Shown here piece after piece: positions 40,199 to 48,800 of a stretch of 64,000 bases of DNA (its first letter is position 1; every line of letters starts with the position of its first letter). The notes under the pieces are model-generated. The model was not told where the DNA came from and did not search any database. It worked only from the letters and a program-made list of their open reading frames with translations. Both the position numbers and the translations under genes were made by a program. The DNA comes from VRUE01 sp963817945 (lineage in GTDB: Bacteria > Actinomycetota > Thermoleophilia > Solirubrobacterales > 70-9), in the NCBI GenBank assembly GCA_963817945.1, contig CAWFQH010000004.1, forward strand, positions 434,001-498,000, written 5' to 3'.

Positions 40199-41197
40199 AT
40201 GAGGGTCTTCGTGACCGGGGGAACGGGATTCATCGGCGGCGAGATCGTGCGCCAGCTACGCGAGCGCGGCGACGAGGTCGTCTGCCTCGTCCGCAATCCC
40301 GCCAAGGCCGAGAAGCTGACCGGGCTCGGCTGCCAACTCGTCTCCGGCGACCTCGGCGACGAGGCGGCGATCCGCAACGGCGTCGCGAGCTGCGACGCGG
40401 TCGTCCACGCGGCGGCGATGTACGAGGTCGGGATCCCGACCTCCCAGCGGCCGGCGATGTGGGAGGCCAACGTCGCCGGCACCAAGCGGGTGATGGGGGC
40501 GGCGCTGGAGGCAAAGGTGGCGAAGATCGTCTACGTCTCGACCGTCGGTGCCTTCGGCAACACCAGCCGACGCGTCGTCGACGAGTCCTACGAGCACCCG
40601 GGCAAGGAATTCACCTCCTACTACGAGGAGACCAAGCTCGAGGCGCACCGTGTGGTCAAGCGGATGATCGCCGAGCAGGACCTGCCGGCGATCATCGTCC
40701 AACCGGGCGGCGTTTACGGCCCCGGCGATACCTCGCAGGTCGCCGACCTGCTGGAGCAGTTTTTCGCCGGCAAACTGCCGCTGCTTCCCTTTCCCGAGCT
40801 GGGGATCTGCCTCACCCACGTCGAAGACATCGCCGGCGGCATCCTCCTCGCCCTCGACAAGGGCAAGCTGGGTGAGACCTACGTACTGAGCGGCCCGGTG
40901 GTGACGATGCGGGACGCGGTCGAGACGGTCGCCGCGCTCTCCGGCCGCAAAGCACCGAAGCGGGCGCTGCCGACGCCGCTGCTGAAGGCGATGGTCCCGA
41001 TCGGGCCCCTAGTCGGCAAGCTGATGGGCCAGCCGCCCAACCTCCGTGAGCTGATCTCCTCCGGCGACAACGTGACCTTCTGGGCCAGTCATGAGAAGGC
41101 CAGCCGCGAGCTGGGCTACGCACCGCGCGGTCTGGAGGAGGGCATGCGACAGACGCTGGCGGGCGACGCGCGCTTCCCCTCCCCCGCGGCTGTCTGA
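40199..41197 (+). CDS. NAD-dependent epimerase/dehydratase (extended SDR)
   Basis: 332-residue extended SDR. The NAD loop VTGGTGFIGGEIVRQL is at the N-terminus, VVHAAAMYEVG follows, and the catalytic YYEETKLEAHR gives Tyr-x3-Lys. PGGVYGPGDTS is the usual substrate-loop region. It resembles dihydroflavonol reductase-like or hopanoid-associated sugar epimerases; the substrate is unknown. An upstream ATG at 40157 falls inside the divergent promoter. Confidence 0.87.
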   Translation: MRVFVTGGTGFIGGEIVRQLRERGDEVVCLVRNPAKAEKLTGLGCQLVSGDLGDEAAIRNGVASCDAVVHAAAMYEVGIPTSQRPAMWEANVAGTKRVMGAALEAKVAKIVYVSTVGAFGNTSRRVVDESYEHPGKEFTSYYEETKLEAHRVVKRMIAEQDLPAIIVQPGGVYGPGDTSQVADLLEQFFAGKLPLLPFPELGICLTHVEDIAGGILLALDKGKLGETYVLSGPVVTMRDAVETVAALSGRKAPKRALPTPLLKAMVPIGPLVGKLMGQPPNLRELISSGDNVTFWASHEKASRELGYAPRGLEEGMRQTLAGDARFPSPAAV

Positions 41198-41211
41198 GCA
41201 ACCGGGCTCCG

Positions 41212-42048
41212 ATGCGGGTCATCGACGTAGAGCACCTCGGGCGCCCGCACGTGATCGGCTGCTGGCAGGTCGACGACGCCCTGGTCGATCCCGGCCCGGA
41301 GTCCTCTCTGCAGACTCTGCTCGACGCGCTCGGCGAGCAGCGGCCGCGCGCGATCCTGCTCACCCACATCCATCTCGACCACGCCGCCGCCACCGGCGCC
41401 CTGGTGCGGCGCTGGCCCGATCTCGAGGTCTACGTCCACGAGCGCGGCGCCCCGCATCTGGTCGACCCCTCGCGCCTGCTCTCCAGCGCCCAGCGGCTCT
41501 ATGGCGACGCGATGGAGGTGCTCTGGGGTGAGATCGTCCCCGTCCCGGAGGCCAATTTGACGGCGCTGACCGGCGGCGAGCATTTCCTTGGCATGCGCGT
41601 CGCCTACACGCCCGGCCACGCCTCGCACCACGTTTGCTACCTGCACGAGGAGAGCGGCACGGCCTTCGTCGGCGACGTCGCCGCGGTCCGCATTCCCGGC
41701 GCCGACCTCGTCGTCCCTCCCCTGCCCCCGCCCGATATCGACATCGAGGCTTGGGAGGACTCGATCGGGATCGTCGAAGGCTGGCAGCCGCAGCGCTTGG
41801 CCCTCACCCACTTCGGCGCCGTGGACGACCCGGAGCCGCACCTTGCCACCGTGCGCGAGCGCCTGCGCGAGGAGGCACAGATGGGCCGCGAGCTGTCCGA
41901 GGACGAGTACGAGCGGCGTCATCGTGAGCTGGTGGCCGAGCGAGCGGCGACGCCCGAGGCGGCCGCCGAGCTGATCCAGTGCGTGCCGCCGCAGTACCAG
42001 TGGCGCGGCCTCGACCGCTACTGGCGCAAGCGCGAAGAGGCCCCCTAG
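41212..42048 (+). CDS. MBL-fold metallohydrolase
   Basis: 278-residue metallo-beta-lactamase fold protein with the zinc motif THIHLDHAAATG near residue 60, then PGHASHHVCYLH and a VGDVAAVRIPG segment giving the further His and Asp ligands. A C-terminal helical tail holds YQWRGLDRYWRKR. It lies 14 bases after the epimerase gene and is probably cotranscribed. The substrate is unknown. Confidence 0.87.
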   Translation: MRVIDVEHLGRPHVIGCWQVDDALVDPGPESSLQTLLDALGEQRPRAILLTHIHLDHAAATGALVRRWPDLEVYVHERGAPHLVDPSRLLSSAQRLYGDAMEVLWGEIVPVPEANLTALTGGEHFLGMRVAYTPGHASHHVCYLHEESGTAFVGDVAAVRIPGADLVVPPLPPPDIDIEAWEDSIGIVEGWQPQRLALTHFGAVDDPEPHLATVRERLREEAQMGRELSEDEYERRHRELVAERAATPEAAAELIQCVPPQYQWRGLDRYWRKREEAP

Positions 42049-42147
42049 CCCCCATTCCCTTTGCCAGGTTCCGGCGGCGCGACCGGCGCAGCCGTTACGT
42101 TGCGTTCAGCGCGGGTACGGGCGAGTAATCCAACCGAGGAGGCCGAG

Positions 42148-42989
42148 TTGAGATCACCGATCAGTCGAGTCACGGCGTCGATCCTGGTAACGGCACTGGC
42201 GGCAGCGCTGCTGGCCGCCTGTGGCGACGACGAAGACGCCCAGCAGCTGACCTTCACGCTCAGCGGCGCAGGCAAAGCGGCGAAATTCGCCGTTCCGCAG
42301 AGCGCCGAGACCGGCTTGGCCGAAATCACGCTGAAAAACGACGGAAAAGGCGAGGCCGATCTGCAGCTGATTCGCGTCGAAGGCGACCGCTCGCCGAGGA
42401 AGTGGTCGAAGGGCTCGACGAGGCGATCAGAGGCAGAGCGTTCCCGGATTGGTTCTTCGCCGGCGGTGGCGTCGGCACCACCGGGCCCGATCAGAGTCAG
42501 ACCGTGACGCAGGTGCTGCAGCCAGGGACCTACTACGCCTTCAACACCGAAAGCGAAGGCCCGCCGGACGCGAAAACCGTGTCCGGGATGGCGGTCAGCG
42601 GCGATGAGTCGGACGCGGAGGTCGAGGGAGACGAGACCGTGACCGCGGTCGAGTACGCGTACGAAGCCGACACCCTCCCCTCCGGGGAAGTAAAGATCGC
42701 TTTCGACAACGCCGGTGCACAACCCCACCACCTACTTGCCTCGGAGCTGATCGGCGAGAGCACGGCCGAGGACGTGGAAGCGTTCTTCAAAGAGGAAAAC
42801 CCCAAAGCCAAACCGCCGCTGCGCGAAAAAGGCACGCTGAGCACGGCCGTGATCGAAGGCGGCGAAAGCCAAACGGTAACGCTGGACCTGAAACCCGGCC
42901 GCTACGCCCTCTACTGCTTCATCAGCGACCGCCAAGGCGGCAAACCGCATGCGCTGAAAGGGATGATCGACGAAGTCGAGGTCGAGTAG
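42148..42989 (+). pseudogene. Cupredoxin-like lipoprotein, frameshifted
   Basis: A TTG start with a GAGGAGG ribosome binding site opens a lipoprotein signal peptide ending in the lipobox LLAAC. The chain then reads one frame to about 42396 and another from there on (VVEGLDEAIRGRAFPDWF onward). One missing base restores a 280-residue protein. The C-terminal half has QPHHLLASE and a Cys...His...Met arrangement (YCFISDRQGGKPHALKGM), as in type 1 copper proteins. This is either a true frameshift mutation or a base-calling error; the codon pattern past the break is intact. Confidence 0.7.
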
Positions 42990-43037
42990 CGGTCCCTCGG
43001 GAGTTCAAACCTCACAAAGCGACGGGAGCACCTGGGC

Positions 43038-44226
43038 TTAGGCGAGGTGCTCGCGCATCCGCTCGACCGCCTCGGCGATGCGGTCGTCGGGGGTGGTGAG
43101 GGCGATGCGGAAGAAGCCCTCGCCGCTCGGCCCGTACATCGAGCCGGGCGAGACGACGACGGCGGCCTCCTCGAGCACCAGCTCGGCGAAGGAGGTCGAG
43201 GTGTGGCCCTCGGGCACCGGCGCCCAGACGTAGATCGTCCCCTTCGGCGCGCTGACCTCGACGCCGATCTCGCGCAGCGCGGAGACGACCAGGTCGCGGC
43301 GGCGGGCGTAGGTCTCGTTCATCCGCTCCAGCGGGCCCTCGGGCCCCTTCAGCGCCGCGACGCCGGCCAGCTGCACCGCCTCGAAGAGGCCGGAGTCGAC
43401 GTTGGTCTTCAGCCGCCAGTAGGTCTGAACCGCCTCGGCGTTGCCGAGGATCGCCGCGCAGCGCCAGCCGGTCATGTTGTAGCCCTTGGAGAGCGAGAAG
43501 ACCTCGACGCCGACCTCCTTGGCGCCGGGGGTGGCGAGGAAGCTCGGCGCGACGTAGCCGTCGTAGGTGGTCTCCGAGTAGGCGTTGTCGTGGACGACGA
43601 GGATCTCGTGCTCGCGGGCGAAGGAGACGACCAGCTCGAAGAACCCGTCCGGGACGACGGCGCCGGTCGGGTTGTTCGGGTAGTTGAGGAACATCAGCCG
43701 CGCCTTGGCGGCGACGTCGGCCGGGACCGCGCCCAGGTCCGGCGCGAAGCCGAGCTCCGGCACCAGCGGCAGCAGCTCCGGCGTCGCCCCGGCGAGGATC
43801 GGGCCGCCGGTGTAGACGGGGTAGCCGGGGTCGGAGGCGAGCGCGACGCCGCCGGGGTCGAGGAAGGCGAAGCAGAGGTTGTAGATGCACTCCTTGGCGC
43901 CGATCGCCGGGATCACCTCGTTCTCGGGGTCGATCTCGACCCCGAAGCGCCGGTCGTAGAACTCGGCGAACGCCTGGCGGAACTCCTCGCGGCCGCGGTT
44001 GCTCGGGTACTGGTGGTTGCCCGGGTCGGCGACCGCCTCCTGCATCGCCTAGACGATGTGCGGGTAGGTCGGCTGGTCGGGGTCGCCGATCCCGAGGCTG
44101 ATCACGTCGATGCCGGCGGCGCGCTTCTCGGCGATCCGCCGCTCCAGTTCCTGGAACATGTACGGAGGCATCGCCTCCAGGCGCTTGGACGGGTCGGCGA
44201 TGCCTGGCTGGCTGTCGTCTCGCCAC
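43038..44226 (-). pseudogene. LL-diaminopimelate aminotransferase-like class I aminotransferase, interrupted
   Basis: PLP enzyme of the aspartate aminotransferase fold. ISLGIGDPDQPTYPHIV, NYPNNPTGAVVP and the PLP Lys in SLSKGYNMTGWRCAA resemble actinobacterial LL-DAP aminotransferases; dapF next door supports lysine/DAP synthesis. An in-frame TAG at 44049-44051 stands where Glu is expected (HIV-stop-AMQEAV). The upstream part is in frame back to ATG 44171; reaching GTG 44226 needs one base removed, which gives a natural N-terminus. The longest uninterrupted part starts at 44045. Confidence 0.75.
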
Positions 44227-44238
44227 GGGCGCGGAAAT

Positions 44239-45088
44239 CTATCCGTCCAGGTCGGCCAGCGCGCGCAGCAGCTCGGGCGAGAGCTCGCCGGCGCAGATCG
44301 GCTCGGCCCAGCCGGTCAGCCGCACGTCGAGGTCGTCGGAGATCTCGACCTCGAGCTCGCCGCCGTCGAGCTCGACCACGATCGGGCTGGCCGCGCCGCG
44401 CAGGAAGGCGGTGACCGCGGCGCCGCTGGCACCGGTCCCGGAGGAGAGCGTCTCCCCCACCCCGCGCTCGAAGATCCGCGCCCGCACCCGGCTGCCGTCG
44501 ATCGCGAGAAACGAGACGTTGGTGCGGTTGGGGAACAGCTCGTGGCCTTCGATCTGCCGGTCCGATCGCGGCGAGGTCGAGCTCCTCGAGCTCGCTCGCC
44601 GACCTCGATCGCGCACTGCGGGTTGCCGATCGAGACGTGCTGGAACTCCCACTCGCGGCCGCCGGCAGTCAGCGTGCCGCTGCCCGTCGGCTGCCGCCCG
44701 ACGGGAAGTCCTTGGAGCTCGGTCGAGGCGCGGCCCATCTCGACCGAGCAGGTCCGCTCCGAGGTGATCGTCGGCGTGATCGGCCCGGCGACGGTGCGGA
44801 TCGTGAAGGTGTCCGCGTCGGTCCAGCCGTGCCGGCGCAGGTAGAGGATCGCCTCGCGCGCCCCGTTGCCCGACAGCTCCGCCTCGGAGCCGTCGGGGTT
44901 GAAGATCCGCAGCTCGGCGACGAACTCCGGGTCGTCGCTGCGCGAGAGCAGCAGCACCCCGTCGGAGCCGATCCCGAAGTGCGGGTCGCAGAGCCACTCG
45001 ACCGCGCCCCGGTCAGCTCCCAGGGGAGCTCCTCCGCCTCGACGATCAGGTAGTCGTTGCCCAGCGCCTGCCACTTCTCGAATCTCAC
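44239..45088 (-). pseudogene. dapF: Diaminopimelate epimerase, frameshifted, Cys-to-Ser at both catalytic positions
   Basis: The start MRFEKWQALGNDYLIVE, FGIGSDGVLLL and ELFPNRTNVSF identify DapF, which interconverts LL- and meso-diaminopimelate. Frame breaks lie near 45007 (one base missing), 44594 and 44558 (one extra base each). Correcting them gives exactly 282 codons. Both catalytic cysteines are Ser here: ELSGNGAR for CGNGxR, and TLSSGTGASG for xCGTG. The substitutions are far from the breaks and are read cleanly from TCG and TCC codons. GTG start after TAGGCT. Confidence 0.82.
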
Positions 45089-45094
45089 CCCAGC

Positions 45095-45100
45095 AGCCTA
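45095..45100 (-). promoter_or_regulatory. Candidate -10 element of dapF
   Basis: TAGGCT on the minus strand, 6 bases from the GTG. Confidence 0.45.
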
Positions 45101-45148
45101 ATTCGTGCCTCGACTGTGGGGTTGACCAGGCTATAGCGGGGTTAACCC

Positions 45149-45886
45149 TCAGTCACCGAGGGTTTCGGCGATCTCCGCGGCGACGTCGACGTCGCTCGCG
45201 ACCGGTGCGGTCGATCCAGCGCAGGTTCGGGATCTTGCGCATCCAGGTGAGCTGGCGGCGGGCGTAGTTGCGGGAGCGCTTCTTCATCCGCCTCGACGTC
45301 GCCGGCGAGCAGCTCGTCGAAGCCGAGCGCCTTGCGCGCCGTGCGGGACGGGCCCAGCGCTTCGGCGCGCCGCACCTCCTCCTCGGCGCCCGCGGCGACG
45401 ATCGCCTCCGGTCCGCGCGTCGATCCGCTCGTAGAGCTGGGCGCGGTCCATGTCGAGCCCGAAGATCGTCGTCGGGTGCCGGGTCTCCGGCGACCACAGC
45501 TCGGAGTCCTCCGTCCCCGGCGGCACCTTCTCCAGCGACAGCTCGCGCCATCGCCGCCCGCAGGTACAGCCCCGTCCCCCCCACCACGATCGGCCGCCGT
45601 CCCGCCTCCAGCGCCGCGTCGATCTCGGCATGCGCCAGCCGCATGTAGTCGCCGACCGAGAAGCGGCTGCGTGACCGGCACGAAGCCCAGCAACCGGTGC
45701 TCGAGCCGCGCCCGCTCCTCGGCGCGTCGCCACCCCGGTCAGCGTCTCCAGCCCTTCGTAGACCTGCAGCGCGTCGCAGGAGATCGCCACCGGGTCCTCG
45801 CCCCGCTCCCGCAGCAGCTCCGCCAGCTCGATCGCGACCCCGGTCTTGCCGACCCCGGTCGGCCCGAATATCGCGACGACGGTCAA
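45149..45886 (-). pseudogene. miaA: tRNA dimethylallyltransferase MiaA, multiply frameshifted
   Basis: Isopentenylates A37 of UNN-decoding tRNAs. Recognisable blocks lie in three frames: VAIFGPTGVGKTGVAIELAE, FSVGDYMRLAHAEIDAAL, PIVVGGTGLYLRAAMA, RHPTTIFGLDMDRAQLYER and RNYARRQLTWMRKIPNLRW. Each of six junctions (near 45723, 45665, 45545, 45409, 45288, 45203) carries one extra base. Removing them gives a whole number of codons, but only about 243 residues. The segment normally between the PPG loop and the WSxETRHPT block, about 55 residues, seems absent. The TTG start overlaps the miaB stop (TTGA). Confidence 0.75.
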
Positions 45887-47202
45887 GCAGGCGAGATCGG
45901 CTTCGCCGCCACCCCACCCAGCGTCTCGAGGTCGCCCCGGTGATCTCGACCTCGACGAGCTCGCCCGGGCTCGGCGATCCCGTCGAAGTTGACCGCCTTG
46001 TTGTGCCGGGTCCGCCCCCGCAGCTTCGCTCGTCGGTGCGGCTCGTGCCCTTCGACCAGCACCTCCATCGCGCGCCCGACGAACCGCTGCGCCCGCTCGG
46101 TCGCCCGCCGCTGCACCAGCTCGACCAGCCGCTCCATCCGCTCGCGCTTGACCGGGTGCGGGACCTGCTCGCCCATCGTCGCCGCCTCGGTTTCGCGCCG
46201 CGGCGAGAAGACGAAGGTGAAGGCGCCGTCGTAGCCGACCTCCTCGACCACCTCCAGCGTCTGCTCGAAGTCGGCCTCGGTCTCGCCGGGGAAGCCGACG
46301 ATGATGTCGGTGGTGATCGCGCAGTCGGGGACGTGCTCGCGGATCAGCGCGACCCGGTCCATGTAGCGCTGGCGGTCGTAGGTGCGGCGCATCCGTTTGA
46401 GGACGGCGCTGGAGCCCGACTGCAGCGGCAGGTGGATGTGCTCGCAGAGCGCCGGCAGCTCGGCGTGGGCGCGGATCACGTCCTCCTTCATGTCCTTCGG
46501 GTGCGGGCTGGTGTAGCGGATCCGCTCGATCCCCTCGACCGCGTCGATCCGCGCCAGCAGCTCCGAGAAGCCGATCCGGCTCTCGTGCGGCAGGTCGCGC
46601 CCGTAGCTGTTGACGTTCTGGCCCAGCAGGGTCACCTCGCGCACGCCGTCGGCGGCCAGCGCCTCGGCCTCGGCGACCAGCTCGGCCGGATCGCGGCTGA
46701 CCTCGCGGCCGCGGGTCGAGGGGACGATGCAGTACGAGCACGTGCAGTTGCAGCCCTGCGAGATCTGCAGCCAGCCCTGGAACTCGCGCTCGCGCCGCGC
46801 CGGCAGGTGGCCGGAGAAGTCCTCGAACTCGAAGTAGCCCTGGGCGCTGAGCGAGTCGGAGTTGAGGAACTCGGCCAGCTTGTGGATCTGACCGGGGCCG
46901 AAGGCGACGTCGACGAACGGGAAGCGCTCGAAGACCTCCTCCTTGACCGACTGCGCCCAGCAGCCGCCGACCCCGACGATCCGCTCCGGGTCTTCGGACT
47001 TGAGCCGCTTCGCCTCGCCCAGGTGGGCGATGAAGCGGTTGTCGGCCGACTCGCGGATCGAGCAGGTGTTGAAGAGGATCAGGTCGGCCTCGGCGCGACT
47101 CTCGGCCTGCTCGTAGCCGAGCGACTCGAGCATCCCCTGCATCCGCTCGGAGTCGTGCACGTTCATCTGGCAGCCGAACGTGGTGACGTGGTACCTGGGC
47201 AT
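45883..47202 (-). CDS. miaB: tRNA-2-methylthio-N6-dimethylallyladenosine synthase
   Basis: Radical SAM methylthiotransferase acting after MiaA on A37. The N-terminal MTTase domain begins YHVTTFGCQMNVHDSERM. The radical SAM cluster is GCNCTCSYCIVPSTRG (Cys-x3-Cys-x2-Cys), and a TRAM domain ends the chain. Two compensating single-base shifts near 45967 and 45931 scramble about ten residues of the TRAM end (RARRGRDHR), after which the frame returns. Length 439 residues. The start follows TAGGCT, whose TAG is also the stop of the nuclease gene upstream. Confidence 0.93.
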   Translation of the reverse strand: MPRYHVTTFGCQMNVHDSERMQGMLESLGYEQAESRAEADLILFNTCSIRESADNRFIAHLGEAKRLKSEDPERIVGVGGCWAQSVKEEVFERFPFVDVAFGPGQIHKLAEFLNSDSLSAQGYFEFEDFSGHLPARREREFQGWLQISQGCNCTCSYCIVPSTRGREVSRDPAELVAEAEALAADGVREVTLLGQNVNSYGRDLPHESRIGFSELLARIDAVEGIERIRYTSPHPKDMKEDVIRAHAELPALCEHIHLPLQSGSSAVLKRMRRTYDRQRYMDRVALIREHVPDCAITTDIIVGFPGETEADFEQTLEVVEEVGYDGAFTFVFSPRRETEAATMGEQVPHPVKRERMERLVELVQRRATERAQRFVGRAMEVLVEGHEPHRRAKLRGRTRHNKAVNFDGIAEPGRARRGRDHRGDLETLGGVAAKPISPA

Positions 47203-47208
47203 CGGCTC

Positions 47209-47214
47209 AGCCTA
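47209..47214 (-). promoter_or_regulatory. Candidate -10 element of miaB
   Basis: TAGGCT on the minus strand, 6 bases from the ATG; it shares bases with the stop codon of the upstream gene. Confidence 0.4.
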
Positions 47215-48450
47215 GATGATGGATTGCGCGGCGAGGTGCGGAAGCGCGGAGCGGTCGATCCAGTCTTCGCCACCCCCCCAACTGGGCTCCGGCTGGTCGA
47301 TCCTGATCCCGTGCGCCTCCCAGGGCGAGCGCCGACGCGGCGCCGGCTTCCCGAGCAGGTCGACGACGTCGGACAGCGGCAACAGCTCCATCGAGTAGTA
47401 GCTCAGATTGCGGCCGACTCGGGCCACCTCGTCCCGCGCATCCGGCGAGAAGCGGCGCGCCGTGGAGACGATCATGCCGCGGAAGACCTGCTCCCTCAGC
47501 ATCACCCCGTGCAGGTCGCGAACCGTCTGCACGCTCTCGCCCTTGGAGAAGTCGGCGTGCCGCTTGACCTGGATAAGCGTGATCAGCCCGTTTGCTTGGA
47601 CGGCTTTGATGTCGATTCCCTTGTCCTTGCGACCTCCCAGCAGGGAGATCTGGCAGTCGCCACCGAAGTAGTCCCCGATGCAGGCTGCCATTAGTGCCTC
47701 GAAACGGAAGGGGTCGAAGCGGCTGAGCTTGTGCGGATTTCGGGCCAGGTATTCGCGCGCGAGCGCAAGTGGGGTGTCGAGAGCGAAGGGGTCGAACCGC
47801 CGCATGACGGCGTACGCGTGCTGGTAGTCCTCGGCTTCGTAGGCAAAAGACCTCTGCCCAAATCGGTAGCTGACGCACCACCAGCCGCAGGCGAAGCACT
47901 CCGACGTCTCGTACCGCCATACGAACTCCCGCTCGCGAAGACGGAAGTCGTCGGTGGTACCTCGTGCCAAGACGACCCCGCAGTACATACAGCGACGAGT
48001 CCGTGCCAGCGCCCGCCCAAGGGGGACCTTGCCCAGCGGTGGGTCGCACGAGTCGCGGTACGGCTCCTCGCCGTCCCAGGCGAGCCTGTCGTATACCTCC
48101 CAAGCCGGCTGCTTCGGCGATCTCAGCAGCTCGATGGCCGACGGCAGGCTGTCTTCCTGTTCGGGGTAGAAGCCGGTGTACGCGCACTCGGCGTAGCCGA
48201 GCACGTACTCGTCCACGTTATCCGCGTCCTCGACGGTTTCGGAAGACGCTGAAGTCGGTGCGGGCTCGAATATGCGCAGGACGCCAGCGCGCTTACGTTC
48301 ATGGCCGCGGTCGTGGACGAAGGCGATTCCACGGTAGAGGTAGTAGAAAGCGACGCCCAACCCCAGAGCCACGCCGGCAAACACGCCGGCGAGCGCGCGC
48401 AGGTACTGGCTGGCCAGGTAGTCCAGCCAGCGCATGACGCGACCCCGCAT
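47212..48450 (-). CDS. Membrane-anchored Mrr-like restriction endonuclease fold protein
   Basis: 412 residues. A membrane helix near residues 17-40 follows a short basic start. A four-Cys zinc ribbon (CMYC ... CFAC, about residues 155-195) follows a poorly conserved linker. The C-terminal third is an Mrr-type PD-(D/E)xK nuclease: FEALMAACIGDYFGG, GGRKDKGIDIKAV and LITLIQVKRHADFSKGES supply the Glu, Asp and Gln-x-Lys. Such nucleases cut modified or foreign DNA; a membrane anchor is unusual. No methylase is nearby. The role is inferred as defence or DNA turnover at the membrane. Confidence 0.72.
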   Translation of the reverse strand: MRGRVMRWLDYLASQYLRALAGVFAGVALGLGVAFYYLYRGIAFVHDRGHERKRAGVLRIFEPAPTSASSETVEDADNVDEYVLGYAECAYTGFYPEQEDSLPSAIELLRSPKQPAWEVYDRLAWDGEEPYRDSCDPPLGKVPLGRALARTRRCMYCGVVLARGTTDDFRLREREFVWRYETSECFACGWWCVSYRFGQRSFAYEAEDYQHAYAVMRRFDPFALDTPLALAREYLARNPHKLSRFDPFRFEALMAACIGDYFGGDCQISLLGGRKDKGIDIKAVQANGLITLIQVKRHADFSKGESVQTVRDLHGVMLREQVFRGMIVSTARRFSPDARDEVARVGRNLSYYSMELLPLSDVVDLLGKPAPRRRSPWEAHGIRIDQPEPSWGGGEDWIDRSALPHLAAQSII

Positions 48451-48499
48451 GAGCCCATTGTCTCACGCTCCAGTCGCGTCTTTCAGGACTCGGGGGCGG

Positions 48500-48769
48500 C
48501 TACTCGGGCGCTGCCTCGGCCGCTTCGTCCTCGATCTCTTCCGCTTCCTCGCTCGCTTCGTGCAGCGCCGCCTCCTCGTGCTTCTCCTCGTCCTTGGCGT
48601 GCAGGACCGAGAAAGTGGTCGCGCCGCCGACGAAGACGGCGAACCAGATGAAGACAATCGGAGCGGCTCGCCCTGGGAACTTGTCGACTTTCAGGGCGAC
48701 GAAGGTGAAGGCCACCGCCGAGACGGCGAGGACGATTCCGCAGGCATAAAAAAGCGTTTCGTTGTCCAT
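48500..48769 (-). CDS. Small membrane protein with acidic tail
   Basis: 89 residues with two membrane helices (LFYACGIVLAVSAVAFTFV and APIVFIWFAVFVGGATTF) and a C-terminal tail of about 30 residues that is nearly all Glu, Ala and Asp. Not recognised; the layout resembles small cytochrome-oxidase-associated or uncharacterised membrane proteins. The ATG lies 9 bases after TAAGAT. It sits alone between recA and the nuclease gene. Confidence 0.65.
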   Translation of the reverse strand: MDNETLFYACGIVLAVSAVAFTFVALKVDKFPGRAAPIVFIWFAVFVGGATTFSVLHAKDEEKHEEAALHEASEEAEEIEDEAAEAAPE

Positions 48770-48778
48770 CGGCGCGCG

Positions 48779-48784
48779 ATCTTA
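48779..48784 (-). promoter_or_regulatory. Candidate -10 element of the small membrane protein gene
   Basis: TAAGAT on the minus strand, 9 bases from the ATG. Confidence 0.35.
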
Positions 48785-48800
48785 TTGACTGCGGGCGCGC

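Noticed and set aside
44049..44051. TAG as a recoded (pyrrolysine-like) codon
   Set aside because: The family residue is Glu, one substitution from TAG. Many genes here end normally in TAG, and no suppressor system is visible.
44239..45970. Programmed ribosomal frameshifting in dapF or miaA
   Set aside because: There are too many sites, without slippery heptamers or a consistent pattern; sequence error or mutation explains them better.
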